From Desulfobulbus sp. (GTDB lineage Bacteria > Desulfobacterota > Desulfobulbia > Desulfobulbales > Desulfobulbaceae): a DNA stretch of 10,543 nucleotides. Under the pieces are notes generated by a model. The model searched no databases. It saw only the letters and a program-made list of their open reading frames with translations, and was not told where the DNA came from. The stretch covers positions 1 to 10,543 of the forward strand of contig JAUWAH010000039.1 of NCBI GenBank assembly GCA_030602145.1, read 5' to 3'. Position numbers and translations under genes: made by a program. This document shows positions 1 to 6,309 of the stretch, in pieces (the stretch's first letter is position 1; each line of letters starts with the position of its first letter).

Positions 1-1
1 G

Positions 2-1870
2 GGCATCCATGATCCGGCGTTTCCGTCCACCCCGGCGGAGGATATCGGCAGGGGCTCCCCGTATTCGCTCGGTGCCCGCCAATTGCTCGGTTTTGCCCGC
101 TCACTGGGGTTCACCGGCGTGCAGTTCGGCCCGCAGGGCATGACATCGCCGACCAATGCCTCTCCCTACGATGGCACCCTTTTTTCGCGCAACCCGCTGT
201 CGCTGGCCCTACTGCCGCTGACCACCGGGGATGAGGGCACCCTATTGCAGCCGGAAACACTCCTGGAACTGGTGGCGGGCAGGCCGAAGGGCGATCCCAT
301 CCGTACCTCCCATGCCTTTGCCTGGCAGGCGCAGGCACGGGCCCTTGCCGAGGTCTGGCAACGGTACAAGGCGAAGCGGAATCAAGGAGCGCTGCCCGAA
401 CTGGCCCGAGACTTTGCCCTGTTCCGAGAGGCCAACACAGACTGGCTGGTGCGGGACGGACTCTACGAGGCCCTCTGCCGCCGCTATGGCGGCCACAGTT
501 GGCGCAACTGGACAGGGGACCGGCAGGCCGGACTGGACCGGGCTCTCTGGTCTTCGCACCGGGAAGCGAGCCAAGACGCCGGCAATCGATACCGGTTCCT
601 GCTGACCCTCTTCGACGAGGCAATTGCCGCCTATGCATTCACTCAATTTATGCTCGACAGGCAGCATCGGGATCTGCGCCGATTTGCCTGTCAGGTGGGT
701 TTGGAGCTGTTCGGCGATCTCCAGATAGGTTTTTCCGACCGTGACGCCTGGTCTGCCCAGTCTTTTATCCTGCCCGGATATGTGATGGGGGCACCTCCCA
801 GCCGGACCAACCCCGAGGGACAGCCATGGAACTATCCCCTCCTTGACCCAAGCTGCTATACCACGGACCCCACCGGCCAACCGGGCCCGGCGCTCCGTTT
901 TCTCCAGCAGCGGCTCGCCAAGATGCGCCACGACTTCGACGGCCCGCGCAGCGATCACCCCCATGGGCTCCTCTGTCCCTGGGTGGACCGGGCCGACCAG
1001 GCCGACCCTCTGGCCGCCGTGCAGGGTGGCGCCCGGCTGTTCGCCTCCCCGGACCTCCCCGACCATCCGGAACTGGCCCGCTTCGCCATTGCCCGGCCGG
1101 AGCAGATCAACCGCGACCGTCCCCGTTATGACGACCACTGGGTCCATGCCCTGGATGAAGAACAAGTGCACCGTTACGGTCTCCTCTTTGAGGCGGTCAT
1201 ACAGGCAGCCCGGGACAACGATCGCGACATCCATGCCATCGCCTGCGAGATCCTTTCCACCCAGCCCTATCCCATCCGGAGGGTTCTTCAACACCATGGC
1301 CTCGGCCGCTTCCGGGTCACCCAGAAAGCGGACCTGAACAATCCTGCCGATGTCTACCGCAGCGAGAACGCCCGCTCCGAAGACTGGATCATGCTGGGCA
1401 ACCACGACACCCCGCCCATCTGGCTCGTGGCCGAACAGTGGCAGACATCGGGGGAGGCGCGCCGCCAGGCCGAATACCTGGCCTGGCGCCTGCGGCCGGA
1501 AGAAGCCGACCGCGGTGCCTGGATCGACCGGATGGTCGCCGATCCGGGTGAACTGGTACAGGCCAAAGCCGCCGACCTCTTTGCCGGACCGGCCTCCAAT
1601 GTCATGCTCTTCTTCACCGATCTGCTCGGCATCACGGAGGTGTACAATCGTCCCGGCGTCATCAGTGAGGCAAACTGGTCGCTGCGGATATCCCCTGACT
1701 TTGCCGCCCAATACAGAAAGCACCTCGCCCGCAACCGGGCGATCAATATTCCCAAGGCTCTGGCCATGGCCCTTCGTGCCCGGGGCAGTGCTGTGGTCGA
1801 CGCACCGAGAGGACTGCTGGCTGAACTTGACCGCCTTGCCGAAGAGCCAGCGGCGGCAGCCAGCCTCTGA
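2..1870 (+). CDS. 4-alpha-glucanotransferase, GH77 family, 5'-truncated by window
   Basis: A GH77 enzyme transfers alpha-1,4-glucan segments between malto-oligosaccharides (amylomaltase/disproportionating activity) in the cytoplasm. The frame is open from base 2, and the residues before the TTG at 83 (DIGRGSPYS, then GARQ) look like normal coding sequence, so the true start lies upstream; 622 codons are visible. Counting from codon 83, GVQFGPQGMTS and SPYDGTLFSRNPL (about residues 12-40) match the GH77 substrate-site region. The catalytic triad is recognisable: nucleophile D291 in RSDHPHGL (RIDHFRG in classic MalQ), acid/base E389 in CEIL, and D442 in GNHDTPP. The divergent sequence around the nucleophile places it away from E. 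coli MalQ, so I give no symbol. It should supply or rearrange the glucan chains that TreY/TreZ use. Family call is firm; exact donor preference is unknown. Confidence 0.9.
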   Translation, partial: GIHDPAFPSTPAEDIGRGSPYSLGARQLLGFARSLGFTGVQFGPQGMTSPTNASPYDGTLFSRNPLSLALLPLTTGDEGTLLQPETLLELVAGRPKGDPIRTSHAFAWQAQARALAEVWQRYKAKRNQGALPELARDFALFREANTDWLVRDGLYEALCRRYGGHSWRNWTGDRQAGLDRALWSSHREASQDAGNRYRFLLTLFDEAIAAYAFTQFMLDRQHRDLRRFACQVGLELFGDLQIGFSDRDAWSAQSFILPGYVMGAPPSRTNPEGQPWNYPLLDPSCYTTDPTGQPGPALRFLQQRLAKMRHDFDGPRSDHPHGLLCPWVDRADQADPLAAVQGGARLFASPDLPDHPELARFAIARPEQINRDRPRYDDHWVHALDEEQVHRYGLLFEAVIQAARDNDRDIHAIACEILSTQPYPIRRVLQHHGLGRFRVTQKADLNNPADVYRSENARSEDWIMLGNHDTPPIWLVAEQWQTSGEARRQAEYLAWRLRPEEADRGAWIDRMVADPGELVQAKAADLFAGPASNVMLFFTDLLGITEVYNRPGVISEANWSLRISPDFAAQYRKHLARNRAINIPKALAMALRARGSAVVDAPRGLLAELDRLAEEPAAAASL

Positions 1871-2021
1871 CAAAACCGGGCGGCCAGCACCTGACCAACA
1901 CCTGAGGAAACAGCGGCACGCCTTACAGGCGCCGTTCTATCGATTCTGTCGGGTCCTTTTCTTTGCCGCCGGCAAGGGGTGACGGTCTGCCCATTTCACC
2001 TGACAAACAACACCGGAACCG
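1871..2021. other. Intergenic spacer with two small hairpins
   Basis: This is 151 bases between the GH77 stop and the channel start. Bases 1914-1934 can fold as CGG, bulged CA, CGCC, loop TTACA, GGCG, CCG; the downstream run is TTCTAT rather than a clean T tract, so terminator function is weak. Bases 1961-1977 form a seven-pair stem with a GCC loop (CTTTGCC / GGCAAGG, one T-G pair), preceded rather than followed by T residues. I see no convincing -10/-35 pair. It is the most likely place for a transcription break in the window, but this is not proven. Confidence 0.35.
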
Positions 2022-3716
2022 ATGAACAACCAACGGAGAAAAGACATTTACCTGATTATCTGCCTGGGATTTTTTCCCATGGCATTGTTTTTTTTGACCC
2101 TGCCATTGCAGGCAGGAGCGGCCGAGGCTCCGCCTCCGCCCGCTCACAACGGAGAAGTCCAAGAAAAGGAAAAAACAGATCACCAAACCATCCTCGATCA
2201 GCTCAAGGAGCTGCCCGCGCCGACGACGGCGCCCATCAAAACAGAACAAATCGACAGGGCTGGTGAAGAGATCGGCAACCGCCTCCAGGATATGGGCAAA
2301 AAGGTCTCCCCTTTTACCGGCAATTGGATCAACACCGAATTATTTTGGGGAATCACCGGCCTAAAGCTCGTGTTCTGCGCGCTCGCCTTCCTATGTGTTC
2401 TTTTTGGCGAGCGTCTCCTTCGCTCTTTGATCCGCCGTCGACTGCGGCAGGAGACGGACCTTGCTGCCGCCGTCAACTGGCGCTACATTTTCTTAAGAGG
2501 AATCACCAAACCGTTATCGCTGTTCATCTGGGTCTACGGGACCTATGCCGCACTTTCACCACTCTTTTCCCATCTTGATCACCCAGGCTTGGCACAATGG
2601 ATCCACCGGGCCATCAAATGGGGCACCGATGTTCTCGGAACCATTATCGTTTTATGGTTCCTGTATCGAATCCTTCATCTGATCGATTTTCACATCACCC
2701 GCCGGGCCAGATTAATGCGGCACGCTGTCGGTACCCTGGTCCTCACCTTTTCGGAGCGCCTCCGCAACCCGGTGAAGCTGCTCCTTTTGCTCCTGTTTTT
2801 TCGTTTAACAGCACCGCTGCTTGATCTGCCCGATAAAGTGCAGATCATGACCGGCCAGATGTTCGGTCTGCTGTTCATCGCGGCCATGACCTGGCTAACG
2901 ATCCAGGCCGTGGGCGTTGTCGAGCACCTTATCCTCAGTCGATACACGATGGATATTGCCGACAACCTGAGTGCCCGCAAGATGCACACCCAGGTCCGTT
3001 TCATCAAGCGACTGCTCATCACCGTGATCATTGTTATTGCCGGGGCCTCGATGCTGATGGTGTTTGACAAAGTCCGACAACTCGGTACCAGCATCCTGGC
3101 TTCAGCCGGTCTTATCGGTATTGTGGTCGGTCTGGCCGCCCAACGATCCATCTCCAATATTCTGGTCGGGCTGCAGATCGCCCTTACCCAACCGATCCGT
3201 CTGGACGATGTGGTGATCATCGAAAACGAATGGGGTCGCATCGAAGAAATCACCGTGACCTATGTGGTGGTGAAACTCTGGGATGCGAGGAGACTGATCG
3301 TCCCCACCTCCTATTTCACTGAAAAACCGTTCCAGAATTGGACCAGGGTGTCAGCGGAACTGCTGGGTACGGTCTTTCTCTATCTCGACTATACAGTTCC
3401 GGTTGCCGCCATCCGCCAGGAACTGGAAAAGATCCTTCAAGCCTCGACATTATGGAATGGCAAGGTCGGCCTGGTGCAGGTCACGGACACCACGGCGCAG
3501 GCCATGGAAATTCGCCTCTTGCTGAGCGCCGATGATGCCTCCCTGGCCTGGGATCTGCGATGCGAAGTCAGAGAAAAAATGATCGCTTTTATCCAGGCCC
3601 ATTACCCCGAATGCTTGCCGAAAATCCGCGCAGCAGTGCAGCAGGGACCAGCGGGGGCAAGAGATGGGGACATGGCCGATGCACGACAAGACATCCCTTG
3701 TAGAGATTCTGCCTGA
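2022..3716 (+). CDS. MscS-family mechanosensitive ion channel, large form
   Basis: MscS-type channels open under membrane tension and release solutes when a cell meets low osmolarity. The 564-residue product starts with a probable Sec signal peptide (basic start NNQRRK, hydrophobic core about 10-28, A-G-A-A near 31-34), then a Pro/Glu/Lys-rich, likely periplasmic stretch to about 103. Hydrophobic segments follow at about 107-133, 155-183, 206-228, 250-272, 283-308 and 325-347. The pore helix (about 354-388) shows the family's Gly/Ala-rich pattern, LGTSILASAGLIG then VVGLAAQ and N-ILVGLQIAL. The beta domain follows with PIRLDDVV, GRIEEITVTYVVV and VPTSYF. It is about twice the length of E. coli MscS (286 residues). 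The ribosome site is weak (GGAA at 2015-2018), yet this start gives a sound signal peptide. It ends 11 bases before the cyclase gene, so the two are probably co-transcribed. Confidence 0.93.
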   Translation: MNNQRRKDIYLIICLGFFPMALFFLTLPLQAGAAEAPPPPAHNGEVQEKEKTDHQTILDQLKELPAPTTAPIKTEQIDRAGEEIGNRLQDMGKKVSPFTGNWINTELFWGITGLKLVFCALAFLCVLFGERLLRSLIRRRLRQETDLAAAVNWRYIFLRGITKPLSLFIWVYGTYAALSPLFSHLDHPGLAQWIHRAIKWGTDVLGTIIVLWFLYRILHLIDFHITRRARLMRHAVGTLVLTFSERLRNPVKLLLLLLFFRLTAPLLDLPDKVQIMTGQMFGLLFIAAMTWLTIQAVGVVEHLILSRYTMDIADNLSARKMHTQVRFIKRLLITVIIVIAGASMLMVFDKVRQLGTSILASAGLIGIVVGLAAQRSISNILVGLQIALTQPIRLDDVVIIENEWGRIEEITVTYVVVKLWDARRLIVPTSYFTEKPFQNWTRVSAELLGTVFLYLDYTVPVAAIRQELEKILQASTLWNGKVGLVQVTDTTAQAMEIRLLLSADDASLAWDLRCEVREKMIAFIQAHYPECLPKIRAAVQQGPAGARDGDMADARQDIPCRDSA

Positions 3717-3727
3717 GAGGCCCCCCG

Positions 3728-4663
3728 ATGAGCGAGCCGATTGCCGACCAACTCGAAAACGACGATCTCCAGCGTTTCCGCAACGATTTTCGGCGGGCGG
3801 TACTCATGCATCGCAAAGGCCGCCTCGCCCTGTTCTATCACCTGCACTTTCCCCTGGCGGACCCTCTGTTTGGCGAGGGAAAGAAGATTGTCGAGCAGCT
3901 CGATTTCAGGCAATGGCTGACGGAACCCCTCGTCGAAGAGATCAGCCGGCACCGCGTCTATCGCGATCTGGTTGCCAAACAGGAAAGAGTGCTCCGGTTG
4001 GTGCAGAAAACTCTTGCGAGCGTCGCCCACGCCCCCCTGTCGCCGGAACCGCTGGCCCGTCTTCTCCGAGCAATGCACGAATTTGACCGTATTGCCGACC
4101 GGTTGGATTCAGGCATCACCATCTCGCTGACCGATATTGACGAACTGACCGGGCTGCTCAACCGGGCGGCCATGCAGCGGGATCTTGATCGGGCCCGGGC
4201 CCAGGCCCGCCGCACCGGGCGCTCCTTCACCGTTGCCATGGTCGATGTCGACCATTTCAAGAAGGTCAATGACGAATACGGGCACGTTTTCGGCGATGTC
4301 TGTCTCGAAACCCTGGCGGAGCGCTTTGTCGAAAGCATTCGCCCCCGTGACCAGGTGTACCGGTACGGCGGCGAAGAATTTCTCGTTCTCCTGCCGGACA
4401 CGCCGCTTACCACCGCCCAGCCGGTGCTGGACCGCTTGCGACGACGGGCCTATGAGCGTCCGGTCAGCGACGGCAAGATCTCGATCGATCTTTTTGTCTC
4501 GGTGGGCGCGGCCGAGACGGCCGGCGGCGAGGAGCCCGAGACCGTCATCGATCGGGCGGACGCGGCCTTATATCGGGCCAAGAAAACGGGGCGCAACAGG
4601 CTTGAACTGGATCATGGTGCCAAGGAGCAGACACCGGCCGGAAAAACCGGGGATCAATCGTGA
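3728..4663 (+). CDS. Diguanylate cyclase (GGDEF) with N-terminal CZB-like helical domain
   Basis: The 311-residue cytoplasmic protein should make cyclic di-GMP from two GTP. The GGDEF domain begins at DELTGLLNR (138-146), has metal-binding aspartates in VDVDHF (D173, D175), KVNDEYGH after it, and the active GGEEF at 214-218. An I-site RxxD (R205-D208) lies exactly five residues before it, so product inhibition is expected. There is no signal peptide or membrane segment. The first 135 residues are helical and can be laid against the zinc-binding CZB domain of E. coli DgcZ/YdeH: H28 and the aromatic FRQW (60-63) match H22 and FGRW. The DgcZ zinc ligands Cys52, His79 and His83 appear to be replaced by Leu58 and by Gln/Arg/Leu near 85-90, so zinc sensing is doubtful. 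A GAGAGG ribosome site at about 3715-3720 supports the ATG start. The stop overlaps only a rejected GTG start of the next gene. Confidence 0.92.
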   Translation: MSEPIADQLENDDLQRFRNDFRRAVLMHRKGRLALFYHLHFPLADPLFGEGKKIVEQLDFRQWLTEPLVEEISRHRVYRDLVAKQERVLRLVQKTLASVAHAPLSPEPLARLLRAMHEFDRIADRLDSGITISLTDIDELTGLLNRAAMQRDLDRARAQARRTGRSFTVAMVDVDHFKKVNDEYGHVFGDVCLETLAERFVESIRPRDQVYRYGGEEFLVLLPDTPLTTAQPVLDRLRRRAYERPVSDGKISIDLFVSVGAAETAGGEEPETVIDRADAALYRAKKTGRNRLELDHGAKEQTPAGKTGDQS

Positions 4664-4727
4664 TGCCGTTGCGGAGTGCTTGCACTGACCATGGATCGAA
4701 ACACTCGCCCGGCAGGGTGACAAGCGC

Positions 4728-4732
4728 GGAGG
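4728..4732 (+). promoter_or_regulatory. Ribosome binding site deciding the start of the HAD-phosphatase fusion
   Basis: GGAGG lies eight bases before the ATG at 4741. The longer frame from GTG 4660 or ATG 4663 has no such site and adds 26-27 residues without family character, so 4741 is preferred. Confidence 0.85.
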
Positions 4733-4740
4733 AACAAACG

Positions 4741-6309
4741 ATGCAGCGGAACACAGAGGTATCCATAGCAGCGACAACCTATGAGGCGATCATCTTTGAT
4801 CTTGACGGCGTGATCACCGAGACCGCCTCCCTCCATGCCGCGGCATGGAAACAGATGCTCGATGCCTTTCTCCAGCGGCATGCCGCCAGGGAAGGCCGCG
4901 CCTTTGAGCCGTTTACCCTTGAAGAGGACTACCTGATCCATGTGGATGGAAAGCCCCGGCTTGACGGTCTGCGGAGTTTTCTTGCCTCCCGGGGCATCAG
5001 CCTTGCCGAGGGCGAACCGCAGGATCCCCCCGAAGCCGAGACGATCCTGAACCTCGGCAAACGCAAGCAGGCGGTTTTTCACGCCCTCCTCCAGCAACAG
5101 GGCGTCAACGTCTTTGCCTCCACCGTCGACCTGATCCACAGCGCCAGAAAGCACGGTCTGAAAACCGCGGTTATTTCCTCAAGCACAAGCTGCGCCATGA
5201 TTCTGGATGCCGTGCAGCTTGCCGATCTCTTCGATGTCAGGGTGGACGGCGTCGACTCGAAACGGTTGGGCATCCCCGGCAAGCCTGCTCCGGATATCTT
5301 CCTTGAGGCAGCAAGGCAACTGCACGTCCACCCGGAGCGGGCGGTGGTGATCGAGGACGCTGTGTCCGGGGTCCAGGCCGGCCGGGCCGGGGGATTCGGC
5401 CTGGTCATCGGCATTGCCCGGGCCGGCGGCAAGGAAATCCTGCTGGACAACGGTGCCGATATGGTGGTGGCCGACCTCTCGGCGGCCCGCATCGTCGGCG
5501 CATCCGAGCCGGCGGCGCCGCTGCCCTCGGCTCTGGACGAATTCGACCGGATTGCCACCCGGGCCAAGGGCAAACGCCTGGCGGTCTTTCTCGACTACGA
5601 CGGCACGCTGACTCCCATTGTCGAGACACCTGAGTTGGCCATCATGACCGAAGACAGTCGCCAAGCGGTGCGGGACCTTTCCCGCCATTGCCCGGTGGGC
5701 ATCATCAGCGGCCGGGATCTTGCGGACGTACGGGACAAGGTGCGGATCGACTCCATTGTCTATGCGGGCAGCCACGGTTTTGACATTGCCGGACCACAGG
5801 GCCTCCAGGTTGAACAGACGGTTGGCGAAACATTTCTGCCCGTGCTCGACAGGGCCGAGAGCGCCCTGGCCGCGAAGCTCTCGGCCATCGAGGGGATTCT
5901 GGTCGAGCGCAAAAAATTCGCCATTGCCATCCATTACCGCCTCGTGGCGCCTGAAAACATCGAACGGGTCGAAGCGATCGTCGATGCGGTGGCCGCCGAG
6001 CACCCCACGCTCCGCAAGTCCTTGGGGAAAAAGATCTTCGAATTCCAGCCCCGGATGGACTGGCACAAGGGCAAGGCGCTCCTCTCCCTGCTGACCACTC
6101 TGGGCCTTGACGACAGGGAGGTGCTGCCTCTGTTCATCGGCGACGATGTCACCGACGAGGATGCCTTCCGGGCAATGCAGGGACGCGGGATCGGCATCGT
6201 GGTTTGGGACCACCCTTATGAGACCGCCGCCGCCTACAGCCTGGAGAACCCCGACCAGGTCCGCGACTTCCTTGTCCGCCTGATCCCTTTGTGCGGGAAG
6301 CCGTCATGA
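4741..6309 (+). CDS. Fused beta-phosphoglucomutase-like HAD domain and trehalose-6-phosphate phosphatase
   Basis: The 522-residue cytoplasmic protein joins two HAD enzymes. The first (about 14-245) has the nucleophile and acid/base pair D20/D22 in FDLDGVIT, Ser146 in AVISSSTS, Lys181 in GKPAPDIF and acidic E205/D206 in VIEDAVSGVQAG; a helical cap with VDGKPRLDGLRSFL resembles beta-phosphoglucomutases, which interconvert beta-glucose-1-phosphate and glucose-6-phosphate. The second (about 280-515) is OtsB-like: D285/D287 in FLDYDGTLTPI, Ser323 in IISGRDL, the GSHGFDI motif, MDWHKGKAL, and D468/D469/D472 in IGDDVTDEDAF. It should turn trehalose-6-phosphate into trehalose. No OtsA synthase is seen in the window. 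The domain order matches the N-terminal two thirds of mycobacterial OtsB1 (Rv2006). The stop overlaps the GH65 start as ATGA, implying translational coupling. Substrate of the first domain is inferred, not shown. Confidence 0.92.
   Translation: MQRNTEVSIAATTYEAIIFDLDGVITETASLHAAAWKQMLDAFLQRHAAREGRAFEPFTLEEDYLIHVDGKPRLDGLRSFLASRGISLAEGEPQDPPEAETILNLGKRKQAVFHALLQQQGVNVFASTVDLIHSARKHGLKTAVISSSTSCAMILDAVQLADLFDVRVDGVDSKRLGIPGKPAPDIFLEAARQLHVHPERAVVIEDAVSGVQAGRAGGFGLVIGIARAGGKEILLDNGADMVVADLSAARIVGASEPAAPLPSALDEFDRIATRAKGKRLAVFLDYDGTLTPIVETPELAIMTEDSRQAVRDLSRHCPVGIISGRDLADVRDKVRIDSIVYAGSHGFDIAGPQGLQVEQTVGETFLPVLDRAESALAAKLSAIEGILVERKKFAIAIHYRLVAPENIERVEAIVDAVAAEHPTLRKSLGKKIFEFQPRMDWHKGKALLSLLTTLGLDDREVLPLFIGDDVTDEDAFRAMQGRGIGIVVWDHPYETAAAYSLENPDQVRDFLVRLIPLCGKPS

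Noticed and set aside
242..1873. Long minus-strand open frame (543 codons) opposite the GH77 gene
   Set aside because: Typical antisense shadow of a GC-rich gene: no recognisable domain, while the plus strand carries a full GH77 catalytic triad.
1961..1977. Hairpin before the channel gene as a rho-independent terminator
   Set aside because: The T-rich run lies before the stem rather than after it on the plus strand, and there is no T tract after it on the minus strand either.
4660..4740. Longer start of the HAD-phosphatase gene at GTG 4660 overlapping the cyclase stop
   Set aside because: There is no ribosome site for it, and ATG 4741 has GGAGG at ideal distance; the HAD domain begins only about 14 residues after 4741.
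6291..6305. GTG start for GH65 five codons upstream
   Set aside because: No ribosome binding site before it; ATG 6306 forms the ATGA overlap and has GGGAAG upstream.
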